From contig OX621176.1 of the NCBI GenBank assembly GCA_951640195.1, forward strand, positions 124,001 through 188,000: 64,000 nt of DNA, read 5' to 3'. Shown in pieces: positions 34,675 to 44,940 of the stretch. The position numbers and the translations under genes were made by a program. The stretch comes from Porpolomopsis calyptriformis. Its lineage: Eukaryota; Basidiomycota; Agaricomycetes; Agaricales; Hygrophoraceae. Below the pieces are notes generated by a model that was given only the letters and a program-made list of their open reading frames with translations, was not told the DNA's origin and did not search any database. Within the stretch, counting starts at the first letter, position 1. Each line of letters begins with the position of its first letter.

Positions 34675-35326
34675 CATGAATTCGCTCTGGCAGCATCATC
34701 CCTCAACTTCCACAGCATCTCATCTGAAGCATCAGATCCCAAGACAAAAATCTCACTCCATATAGTATTGACAGGGTTCATCAACTCTGAGATCTCAATA
34801 TAATGTTCTGAGAGGTTGCCACGTTCGAAAATAGTGTATCGCCAGTAATGTCCGAGGTCTGAATGGCAACAACCATAACTTGTCTTGTGGAGGTAAAGAC
34901 AAATTTGGCTTGCTCGCGGATTTGTTGTATATTTCGAAAGGAGTCAAAACGGGAGATAAGGTCAAAGGGTTGGCGGAAGGAGTTAGGATCTTCATACGGC
35001 TTATTCTCGACGATGAAAATATATATCTTTGAAATGGGGGATTGGGCTAGTATAACTCCAAAATCCGGTATACATGAGTAGGGTTTGTCGATCTCATTGT
35101 CTGCGCTGGCTTGTCCAGAACGAAAAAGACACTGAGGGTGTACAATACCAGAATGCGTGTCATGGATTAGGTCATTCAAGGCGATATCCCAGATGGCATA
35201 AACTGGAGACTCGAGGTATTTTGGGTTGTACTCAGGGGAGGCAAGTTGGATGGCGGTGTTGAGCTTGGAGCGGTAATGTGGGAGATGGTGCTGGTTTGTA
35301 GGTGGTTGAGTGGGTTGTGGGGCCAT
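34675..35326 (-). pseudogene. PD-(D/E)XK nuclease-like ORF, possibly frameshifted
   Basis: Minus strand ATG at 35326. The main frame (181 codons) contains LNTAIQLASPEYNPKYLES, then SCIPDFGVILAQSPISKIYI and FIVENKPYED. The pattern IPD ... IFIVENK fits the PD-(D/E)XK nuclease fold core (Asp on one strand, E-x-K on the next), followed by the helix FDLISRFDSFRNIQQIREQ and the strand VMVVAIQTSDITGDTLF. After TTTT at about 34830 a different frame reads ERGNLSEHYIEISELMNPVN and TIWSEIFVLGSDASDEML. This looks like the natural C-terminus and ends at about 34675, so a one- or two-base shift is suspected. The nuclease assignment rests on one motif and could be coincidence. It lies between the two convergent NWD genes. 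Confidence 0.42.
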
Positions 35327-35353
35327 GGTTCGAGTGTGAGAACCAAGGGTTGG

Positions 35354-35903
35354 CTCAGATCGTCAGACACGCCTACTCCGACTGGCACCGCATCATACAC
35401 AATCATAATCCTGCACATACTTGTTATATTATGAATGGTAACTTCATACTCTTGAAATTGAAGCACTTGGACTCAAGGATGTTGGAATAGGCCAGTTGGA
35501 ACCCAATCGGAATGACCGCAGACGGCAGTTCTTAGGGTTTCTGTTGCCATCAAGTTCGAAATTCTTCACAGACTATTGTCGTGTCAAGTCGATCAACCTA
35601 ACTTCGCGAACTGGATTGCAACTGGATCCCTTTTGGTACGGGTGGAAAGCATTCGAGAGGGCAGTCGGTTTCGATGTGATGCCCCTCCCAGTTTCTCTCG
35701 ATGAAATCACGATTGGATATTGCCTTGCTCTCGCAGAATATCCAAGCACTAAGAACTTTCGTCCTACTTTGGACCAGATAAAGCTAGTGGTTGGAGAACT
35801 GGCTAGCTGTGGAATTCATGTCGATGCAACAGGGCTCCGATGGTATAGGGGTACGCGGATAGAGACACTGAAGGGAGCAGAAAGCGATGAAAGCGATGAA
35901 TAA
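35354..35903 (+). pseudogene. Family X gene, copy 1 (frameshifted)
   Basis: Plus strand. HAYSDWHRIIHNHNPAHTCY and MNGNFILLKLK read in one frame, then a two-base deletion relative to copy 2 near 35468 shifts it. The rest (RRRQFLGFLLPSSSKFFTDY, LQLDPFWYGWKAFERAVGF, LPVSLDEITIGYCLALAEYP, FRPTLDQIKLVVGELASCGI) is open from 35496 to 35903. I do not recognise this family. It looks like a small globular protein with an aromatic DPFWYGWKAF motif. See copy 2 at 40536-41078. Confidence 0.5.
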
Positions 35904-35917
35904 AATGGACATCCATC

Positions 35918-36042
35918 CATGTACAGTGGTTTTGGATCTCTAACTAAAGCCATCTCTGTGATAATTTGCTCCTTTTCAGCTTCGGAGGAGGATATGGTGA
36001 GGTATAGTGTATTGTAGGATATTGCGTATTACACTGCGCAGG
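35918..36042. repeat. Inverted repeat, left arm
   Basis: About 125 bp beginning CATGTACAGTGG and ending ACACTGCGCAGG. Its reverse complement is found at 41237-41343 with roughly 80-85% identity by eye, including ATCTCTAACTA(A/G)AGCCATCT and ATCTCTGTGATAATTT. It abuts the end of family X copy 1. Confidence 0.65.
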
Positions 36043-36149
36043 TCACTGAGAAATGGTAAAATTCAATGAAGAGTAAATACACGTTGTAATAGGAATGAGG
36101 ACGGTGGCAGACACATCAAAAGTGAGATCATATCATGGGATAGGAAAAG

Positions 36150-39100
36150 CTAGAGGTTACGGAAATAGACTTCCATGCCCGTAAAATCAAGGATAATGAG
36201 ACGATTATCTGCTGTGCCAAACGTTACATGAACTCCTTTTGCAGCCAACGTTATTGGTCTGTGAGAGACCGGAACCCAAAAAATACGTCGATTCAAAGTG
36301 AGGGAATGCACCCAGCCATCATGCGTGATAGAACCAAATATTGGACCAGTTCCATCAGTAGATAAAAAGTCCCCGGATGGAGCGATCGATTCAACATTGA
36401 CGGGATGTGAGTCGAGGGTGCTCAGATGTGTACCACTGTCTGCGTTCCTCAGCCGAACAACTTTACCGTCGGATCCAGAAGCGATACGAGTCCCATAGAA
36501 GGATGACGCAACTGATTCCACCCATTTGGGATATTCCGCCCAAGTGATGAGATGTGCACCACTGACTACATCCCACAGCCGAACGGTTTTATCGTAGGAT
36601 CCGGAAACGATACGTGTGCCATCAGGAGAAAATGAAACCGAATTTACCGCACCAGAATGTCCCATGAAAGTGTTCAGATGTGCACCACTGACTGCATCCC
36701 ACAGCCGAACAGTTTTGTCAAGGGATCCAGAAACGATACGCATGCCATCGGGGGAAAATGCGACTGAATATACCCAATCGGAATGTCCCCTTAAAGTGTT
36801 CAGGCGTGTGCCGCTGACTGCGTCCCACATCCAAATGAGTTGGTGGGATCCAGAAATGATACGCGTGCCATCGGGGGAAAATGCAACCGAGTTTACAAAC
36901 AAAGAACGTCCCTTGAAAGTGTTTAGATGTGCACCGTTGAGTGCGTCCCACAACTGAACAGTGTTGTCCTTGGATCCAGAAACGATGCGTGTGCCATCTG
37001 GGGAAAACGCGACTGAATTTACCCAACCGGAATGTCCCACGAAAGTGTTCAGACGGGCACCACTGACTGCATCCCACAGCTGAACAGTTTTGTCGTAGGA
37101 TCCAGAAACAATACGCGTGCCATCGGGGGACAATGCAACCGACTTTATCCAATTGGAACGCTTCAAGGTGGTTAGATGTGCCCCACTGACTGCATCCAAC
37201 AGTCTAACAGCATAGCCGGACACAAAAATGATACGCATTCCATCGGGGGAAAATGCGACCGAATTTACAGACATGGAACATCCCTTGAAAGTGTTTAGAT
37301 GTGCACCGCTAACTGCATCCCACAGCCGAACCGTATTGTCCATGGATCCAGAAATGATACGCGTAGCATCGGGGGAAAAGGCGACCGAATTTACAAACAT
37401 GGAATGTCTCTTGAAAGTGTTTAGATGTGCACCGCTAACCGCATCCCACAGCCGAATTGTATTGTCCACGGATCCAGAAACGATACGTGAGCCATCAGGG
37501 GAAAACGCGACAGACAGTACCCAATCGGTATGTCCTTCTATCGTCCGGATGCATGAATTCCATCTCTCATCCAATCCACTCTTCACTTTTATCGGAATGT
37601 CCAACTCTCTCCTATACGTCTTTTTGATTAAAGTTTCTTCGGGAGTGAACAGCAACGCAGAGTGGTATACTTGAAGGGAACAAGCACTGATGACTGGGAA
37701 AAATTCCAGAGTAAATCGCTCGCAATCACGAAGTAAAGTCATCGTATCCGTCACATCTCTAGCTGATTTCTATTAGATTCAGTCAGTTTTGCGATTGCCC
37801 AGAGGGGAAACAACGAACGGCGATGGCTTGTTGCGCTGCACGCAAAGCAAGGAGACCATTTCGCAGATCTCCCATAAGACTCATCGCTTCAACCCAATAC
37901 AGTAGATATTTCGAACCAAACTCGTTTAGGGGGGCGATAAGAACGTCAATGGTTGCGTTTTCTAAATGCCAAGCCCAGTGACGACATGCATATCGCAATT
38001 CGGGGCTGATGAAAGTCATCACGCGTGTCGGAAGTTCATCCACCTCGCTGTTAAGCAATGACGGATTTTGAATTCCACATATATCTCGCTTCAGCCTTTT
38101 CATAACGTCTAGACAGGCACAAGTGAGTAGAGTATGCTGGCTTCCAGAGTCAACAACACATTTTGGATTTAGACATCGAGTCGGATTTGTTATAAAGTCG
38201 AAAAAAGATGGATGAAGGGTTCGAATCACTTGGCTATCATTATCTGGTACCATGATGACCGAGTGAAGATGACGCAGTGTCTCTTGAACCGTCCCTGATT
38301 GCATGCCTAGTAAGCGTTCGACGGCAAGTGAAGAAAGTGGATCTCGAAGAAGAACAATAGTGCCTAGAATCTTCTTCAGCCGATTGGAAAGATGAGAGGA
38401 TATGGTAGGGAATGCATAGTTCAACACTTGAGTATATAATCGATCAAGGCCGTAATCGGGCGATGAAGGTTCTGTCGCTGTGTCTGAATTACATAGAAGA
38501 CGGGCAAGTTGATCTCTGGGGTTAGAATAGTTTCGATCCTCGATGAACCTGACCGAGGTGGACGCGAAGATAAAAAGCGCAGAAGATAAAATCGTCAGGG
38601 AATGGATATCTGCTTCAGAAGGCCATTTGTCTTTGATACGATATAACTCTCTGGTGAAGGCGAGTTTTGTCGACAGGTAGTGTTCGATATCGCTCTGCAC
38701 GACGCCTAGCTCCACTTCGTGTAAAACGTATCAACGAGTGACCGGGTTCAATTTGCTTGATTTAAAGACAGCGGTAATATGGCTTTCCGGCCTACTTGTC
38801 ACCAAGAACTTTAATGGGAAGAGTTCGTTGACATAACGAGAGAGTGATGATAAGATCACTGAGGTCATCCCAGCTTCCTTGCACTCGTCGAGCGCATCCA
38901 ATACAATAACGCATGGAGGGATCGAGTTTCTGAGTGTGCGAAGAGGCTTTATGATGAGCTCTTCAAGTTGATATGGAGGAGTCGCATAGCCAATGTCGCG
39001 ATTTGCTTTCATGGCATGGGTAACCTCCGCTCGGAACAAAGTGCTGAACATCCCAAGCTGATAGGCGATAGTGGTGAAGATTAGATTCGGGTTACTGCAA

Positions 39101-39610
39101 TCCGCATCGTCCCTCGAGCAGAAGAAGCTTGCACCAAGCACACCATACGCTTTACACACATCCGCAACGGTATACGCAATCGTTGTTTTCCCAGTCCCAG
39201 CCGATCCATTGATCCAGAAGACACAAGTATCCACCGCAACGGTATCGGCGTCTTTGTCCCGATCCAGTTCGGGGCCAGGTTGTGAATCGCCAATACCGAT
39301 CCAACGAAAAATTTCATCAAGAATGTCGGCCCTGGTACCTTCTAAGCAACGCACTCGATCTCTGCAGTTGAAAGGAGACAAGAGGGCATATGGGAGGTGT
39401 TCGTCTAGAATGCCTTAGTCAATTTCACTATACATTCATTGCTTTTTGCGAACAGACGAAATCACTGCCTAGGGCTGGTCCCCTGCTCGATACAGCTCAC
39501 TAGGGTGCCAACTCACCTTGCGGATAGACATGAATCTGGTACTGATCACGCCCTACGAGGTTGAACGCACTGTCGTGAATCCGCGTGCTGGGCAAAGGCG
39601 TACTGGTCAT
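36150..39610 (-). pseudogene. NACHT-WD40 (NWD) NLR-like protein, minus-strand copy, one internal stop
   Basis: Minus strand from ATG 39610. A short first exon (MTSTPLPSTRIHDSAFNLVG, then RDQYQIHVYPQ) and a 103-bp intron (39516-39414) lead to a NACHT domain: Walker A NGSAGTGKTTIAYTVADVC, Walker B VIVLDALDECKE, FLVTSRPES. TGA at 38733-38731 interrupts NPVT-R-YVLHEVELGVV; the plus-strand paralogue has CGA there. After it the frame continues (HLSNRLKKILGTIVLLRDPL, FITNPTRCLNPK). A phase-0 intron near 37800 joins the 534-codon WD40 part: nine recognisable repeats and a decayed tenth, ending FTGMEVYFRNL. Apart from that stop the gene is readable end to end, and its C-terminus is better preserved than the plus copy. 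Its N-terminus differs completely from the helical N-terminus of the plus copy. Confidence 0.8.
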
Positions 39611-40535
39611 GATGGAGGTGAACGCGAAGATGAAAGATAATCGATAAGTACAGCCACAGTGTAGAATCATACGTAATGATAGAGAATTCATCTCGACAAT
39701 CCAGCTAGTTCCCCCTCCCCTATCGGCAATCACAACCCTCTCCCCCGCGTGTGCCCGTTCGCACAGGTTGCGCTCGTCACATCATCCTGAAGAGGATATC
39801 CTCTCAACAAACCGGACACCGCTCGCTCGTACGCATCCTCCTGCTCCTTTTCCTCCAACAACAACACAGTGGTTTTCATTTCGGCGAATAGGCTCCCCAC
39901 TTCTCGAGCCAACTCAGGTGCTCCAGGTCATACCGATCGAGCCACTATCCTCGCGATAAACAGGACATCCCTTACTTTTGTCACCGAAGGAAATAAGAAA
40001 TAAGGGATGAAAATCACCAAGCGAGAGAGCATCTTCAAAATATCTTGAGCAACCTCATACTTGACCTACTTCTCCGAGGAATTCCTCTGTTCAAAAAAAC
40101 TTGCGCATCATAGTAATGATCGTTGGTCTTACCCAACAGAAATCCGCGACAGCTAGTCGCATTCGGAGCGACCGTCACCCAAAAGGATGACTCCAAAGAC
40201 ACCTTCTCAGCCCCTTCTCGACTCCTCAGTCACTACTTCCCCACCCAAGATGGAGGAACCAACCTTGACGGTGGTCGAAGGGAAATCGAGCGACGGAGAC
40301 GAGGGGTGATGGAGGGCGTTCAAGATGCAAATGGAGCCGAGAGGGTGCACCCTCCCTGTGGGGATAGAACACAGGGAATGGATAGGTACATGAATTGGCA
40401 TTCCTTGATTACTACCGATATCTGACCTACCAATAGGTGTTGCATCAATGGTCTCAGCGAGCGCTGCTTTTCGAGCTTCCTGGATGCCTAGAGGCGAACC
40501 ATTCGCCCCCTTTCACTTACACCCTGAGTTAGAGC
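39611..40535. other. Region upstream of the minus NWD gene, no complete gene
   Basis: A 60-codon minus-strand frame at 39912-39730 (EVGSLFAEMKTTVLLLEEKE, QEDAYERAVSGLLRGYPLQD) looks protein-like and may be an exon fragment of an older gene. It has no partner exons that I can find. 39960-40440 shows only short frames. From about 40440 the sequence resembles the relic at 34200-34480. Confidence 0.4.
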
Positions 40536-41078
40536 GTGGAAGCTAAGTTGTGGCCAATTCAGATCATCACACACGCCTACTCAGACTGGCACCGCATCAT
40601 ACACAATCAGGATCCTGCACATACTTGTTATGTTATGAATGGTAACTTCATACTCTTGGAATTGAAGCTCATTTGGACTCAAGGATATCGAATACGCCAG
40701 TTGAGACCCAATCCGAATGATCGCAGACGGCAGTTCTTAGGATTTCTGTTGCCATCAAGTTCAAAATTCTTCACAGACTATTGTCGTGTCAAGTCGATCA
40801 ACCTAACTTGGCAAACTGGATTGCAACTGGATCCCTTTTGGTATGGGTGGAAAGCATTCGAGAAGGCGGTCGGGTTCGAAGTGATGCGTCTCCCAGTTTC
40901 TCTCGATGAAATCACGATTGGATATTGCCTTGCTCTTGCGGGATATCCAAATACTGTGAACTTTCGTCCTACTTTGGACCAGATAAAGCTAGTGGTTGGA
41001 GAATTGGCTAGTTGTGGAATCCATGTCGATGCAACAGGGTACATAGATAGAGACCCTGAAAGGAGTGGAAAGCGATGA
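40536..41078 (+). CDS. Family X protein, copy 2 (intact frame), unknown function
   Basis: A single 180-codon frame that covers the whole region homologous to copy 1 at 35354-35903, without the two-base deletion seen there. Motifs in order: HAYSDWHRIIHNQDPAHTCY, MNGNFILLELKLIWTQGYRI, RRRQFLGFLLPSSSKFFTDY, CRVKSINLTWQTGLQLDPFW, YGWKAFEKAVGFEVMRLPVS, LDEITIGYCLALAGYP, FRPTLDQIKLVVGELASCGI. About 90% of DNA positions match copy 1 by eye; most differences in the matching part preserve residues, suggesting past selection. No signal peptide, membrane segment or known domain. The two copies are direct repeats on either side of the minus NWD gene. The start ATG is uncertain, and an upstream exon is possible. 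Confidence 0.5.
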   Translation: MEAKLWPIQIITHAYSDWHRIIHNQDPAHTCYVMNGNFILLELKLIWTQGYRIRQLRPNPNDRRRQFLGFLLPSSSKFFTDYCRVKSINLTWQTGLQLDPFWYGWKAFEKAVGFEVMRLPVSLDEITIGYCLALAGYPNTVNFRPTLDQIKLVVGELASCGIHVDATGYIDRDPERSGKR

Positions 41079-41236
41079 ATAAAATGGACATCCGTCCATG
41101 AGCAAAATGCTGTGCCCAATACTTTCTGAGCTGGCATGATTTCTGAGCTGGCATGATATCCGTGTTTTATCACAACTGCTCTGACACGACCTTGTCATGA
41201 ACCAGGTATTGCTGGAATCAGTTTTTAAAATTAAAC

Positions 41237-41343
41237 CCTGCGCAGTGTACTACGCAATATCTCATCACACCCCACTCGGAAGCTGAAAAGAGTAAATTAT
41301 CACAGAGATGGCTCTAGTTAGAGACCCCAAACCACTACACATG
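41237..41343. repeat. Inverted repeat, right arm
   Basis: Reverse complement of 35918-36042. Together the two arms enclose the minus-strand NWD gene and family X copy 2 (about 5.2 kb). Confidence 0.65.
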
Positions 41344-41579
41344 ACACAACCCGTCTGACGAAGATACAGTCGAATTAATATTGCTAATCTTGAGTCGCAT
41401 TAGTGGGTACAGACAAGTCCTGAAAAACCTTGCCACGAATGAGTTAGTGTCATGTTGAGAACCCAGGGTCATCGGCGCGAAGCTACTCTGAACGATACGA
41501 TGCTGTTGAGGGGTGTCACAGTTATAGTCCATTGGTATGGCATGCAGAAGGTGTTGACAGATATACGTATGCAGAAGGG

Positions 41580-43025
41580 CTAATTAACCCCAATGCTCCT
41601 CAGGAAATCCTCCGTCACTGCCCATAGCTCTGCAGCAGCTTCTGGATCTTGCGCATCCTTTGAAGGTTTCTTCAACTTCCCATAGTGATCTTCGATATAA
41701 CCCCCCATATATTTTTCAGGATCTTGGCGGACAGCAGGGGAAGCGGCTGCAATGACAGAGTTATACGCCCCCTCATCCCAAGGTCTAAAGAAGATCCTCA
41801 GGAAGATTGTGAAAAAGGTTCTGAATCTTGTCAGCCGTTCTTCAAGGGTGTTCACGGCGCCTGGATGGACAGAGATGGCAATGATTGGCATGCCATCTGC
41901 AGTTAACCGGTTTTGTAATTCATTGGTCCAGAGGATATTTGCAAGCTTAGACAAGACTACGGGCACGAGTCAATACATGTAATTACTTTTTGTAAAAAGC
42001 AAAACTTACAGTATCGCGGAAAGGAGGGGAGATAAACATCGGCAAATTCACGTTTGAAGTCCTGTGTACTCTTGAAACGGGTGCCTGCAGAAACAAATCG
42101 ATGTCCAAATGATGTAAGCTGCAGGACTAATGAATCAGCGTAGATATCAAAATGACGACAGCCTGACATTGACAATCCGAACGTCGGAATCTGGCTCTTC
42201 AGCTGTTTTCTTGAGCAACGAGAGAAGATGTTGAGTGAACACAAAAGGGCTAATGTGGCTGGGAAAGAAAGGTTAGAAGAGCGACAGATGACCAATTACA
42301 GGAAAGTGACACACTTCACAACCATTATGTTGGATGCGCCTATCCAGACACTTGGTCAAAGCTGAAAGAGGCAAGCTATGATGTTCACATACCGCAAGTC
42401 TCTCCATAAGAGGTTTCCGCGCTGGGAACGAGGACCGACATTAATGAATAATCTTTAAATTAATATGGAAAAACAACGGACAGTGGAGTCAGCGCTGCGT
42501 TGTTGACTGAAAAAGTATTATTGATGAGCCTGGACCGAAGTGTTAAAATGACGAACATACTAAGGACGTCAAGTTTTGCCTCTTTCTTTAAGAATTCCTG
42601 GGCGGATTTCTTTGCAATCCGAGGGTCGCTCAGATCCAATGGGTGCCATAGCACTTGACCATGGTCAGGACCTAATCCTTCGGCTTCGAGACTTGCAATA
42701 GCTGCCGTTGCCTATTCAACTCAAATATGGTGATCAGTGGGCTGAGAATAAGGTCGTTAGTCTGTGGTTCACACCTTTGACTCGTTGCGGGACGCCATAT
42801 AGACTTTTGCGCCGCGGCGAGCTAAATGCTTTATGGTGGTATAACCTATCCCCGTGCTGGCATACGCAAGGTCAACATAGATCCCCACGAAGCGATTAAT
42901 TCGGTTGTTCACTTTCCCCCAGTAACGATGATAACTTTGCCCTTCAAGCTTGGGATATCCGTGAGAGGGTCAAATCTACTTGAGAAAAAGGCTCCCATGG
43001 TTATACTTGAGAATAAGGCCCCCAT
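41580..43025 (-). CDS. Short-chain dehydrogenase, WWOX/retinol dehydrogenase type (copy 2)
   Basis: Minus strand; intron positions as in copy 1 (27489-28920). Motifs: TGGNTGIGYTTIKHLARRGA, AKVYMASRNESK, WHPLDLSDPRIAKK, VNNAAL, IMVVNHISPFVFTQHLLS, YFLSKLANILWTNELQ (catalytic Y and K), AISVHPGAVNTLEERL, ending LWAVTEDFLRSIGVN. Frame intact as spliced. The 5' end is unusual: it starts MGALFSSITMGAFFSSRFDP, so the initiator segment (MGA(L/F)FSS) is duplicated in tandem, with ATGs at 43025 and 42998. It is a close tandem duplicate of the gene at 43509-44940. Substrate unknown. Confidence 0.8.
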
Positions 43026-43508
43026 GGTCAGTGGAGAGAATTGATGGGTGAAGCCCCATATTGGGCAATACTGTCGCTTGGGGAATGTCTTGGTTACCGA
43101 AATCAGAGATCCAAAACCAACACAGATCGAATAATAACCGACTGGTTTTTATTCAACCACGTTCATCGCTGTCTGCTCTCAGCATCTCTATCCGTGTACC
43201 TGTACCACCGAAGCCTAGTTGCTTCGGCATGGATTCCACAACCATTAGTGAGACCACTGCTTGGGTGAATTACGGAGTATCACATGTATTTTCCGAAACT
43301 CCTTGTTGCCATATTTTCTGGAGCAGGCGAAAGGGTAATTAAACCGTGAATGAGTTTGGTGACGTCCTTGCTGAAGGTAGAACTCTGGGTGCCCCGAGTG
43401 ATACAGCCTGAACAGTGTCAGAGAGCGCCAACAGGTATGATGTGGTTGAGGCAATGTCCATTGTTATAGCAAGATGGAAACTCAGATATACGGTATACAC
43501 GCGACGGC

Positions 43509-44940
43509 TCAATTGACCCCAATGCTCTTCAGGAAACCTTCCGTCACTGCCCATAACTCTGCAGCAGCCTCTGGATCTTGCGCAACCTTTGAAGGTTTCT
43601 TCAACTTCCCATAGTGATCCTCGATATAACCCCCCATATATTTTTCAGGATCCTGGCGGACAGCAGGGGAAGCGGCTGCAATGACAGAGTTATATGCCCC
43701 CTCATCCGAGGTCCTAAAGAAGGGTCTCATGATAATTCTGAAAAAGGTTCTGAATGTTGTCAGCCGTTCGTCAAACGTGTAAACCGCGCCTGGATGGACA
43801 GAGATGGCAATGATTGGCATGCCGTCTGCAGTTAACCGCTTTTGAAGTTCATTGGTCCAGAGGATATTTGCAAGCTTAGACAAGACTGCAGGTGTGAATC
43901 AATACACGTAATTGATTTTCAAAAAAAGCAAAACTTACAGTATCGCGAAAAGGAGGGGAGATAAGCGTCGACAAATTCAGGATTGAGGTCCTGTATATTT
44001 TTGAAACGGGTGCGTGTAGCAACAAGTCGATGTCCTAATGATGTAAGCTGAATATGGATGCAGGACTAATGAGTCAGTGTAGATAGGAAACGACGATAGC
44101 CTGACATTGACAATCCGAACATCGGAATCTGGGTCTTCGGCAGTTTTCTTGAGCAATGAGAGAAGATGTTGAGTGAACACAAAAGGGCTGATGTGGCTGG
44201 GAAAGAAAGGTTAGAAGAGTGAGGATGACCCATTACAAGAGAGCGACATACTTCACAACCATCATGTTGGATGCGCCTATCCAGACATTTCGTCAAAGCT
44301 GAAAGATACAAGCTATGATATTCAGGTACCGTAAGTCTCTCCATTAGAAGTTTCTGCGCTGGAGACGAGGACCGGCATTAACGAAATAATCTTTTAAATC
44401 AATATGGCAAAACTACAGACAATGCACTCAGTGCCGCGTTGTTGACTGAAAAAAACATTATTGATGAGCCTTGACCAAAGCGTGAAAAGCTGAACATACT
44501 AAGGACGTCAAGTTTTACCTCTTTCTTTAAGAATTCCTGGGCGGATTTCTTTGCAGTCCGAGGGTCGCTCAGATCCAATGGGTGCCATAGCACTTGACCA
44601 TTGTCAGGACCTAATCCTTCAGCTTCAAGACTTGCAATAGCTGCCATTGCCTGTTTAATTCAAACACGGTTGTCAGTGAGCTGAGAAAAAGGTCAATATT
44701 TTGCAGTTAAGGTCACCTTTGACTCGTTGCGGGCCGCCATATAGACTTTTGCGCCACGGCGGGCTAAATGCTTTATGGTGGCATAACCTATCCCCGTGCT
44801 GGCGTACGCGGGGTCAACAAGAACCCAGGTGAAGTGGTTAATTTGGTTGTTCACTTTCCCCCAGTAACGATGATCACTTTGCCCTTCAAGCTTGGGATAT
44901 CCGTGAGAGGGTCAAATCTGCTTGAGAAAAATGCTCCCAT
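43509..44940 (-). CDS. Short-chain dehydrogenase, WWOX/retinol dehydrogenase type (copy 3)
   Basis: Minus strand, start 44940 (MGAFFSSRFDPLTDIPSLKG). The TGG-AA|C splice gives TGGNTGIGYATIKHLARRGA, then AKVYMAARNESK, WHPLDLSDPRTAKK, NNAAL, HISPFVFTQHLLSLLKK and an LSKLANILWTNELQKRLTAD helix with the catalytic Y-x3-K across an intron. Ends TEGFLKSIGVN. Nearly identical to copy 2 (VRQDPEKYMGGYIEDHYGKL is the same in both) and more distant from copy 1. Copy-specific change: HPGAVYTFDERL where both others have HPG(A/G)VNT, replacing the conserved Asn next to the substrate/cofactor loop by Tyr. Confidence 0.8.

Noticed and set aside
37228..37674. 148-codon frame on the plus strand of the WD40 region, and similar ones at 32026-33675 on the minus strand
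   Set aside because: Periodic antisense shadows of the WD40 repeats, repeating SGENATE-like peptides with the repeat period.
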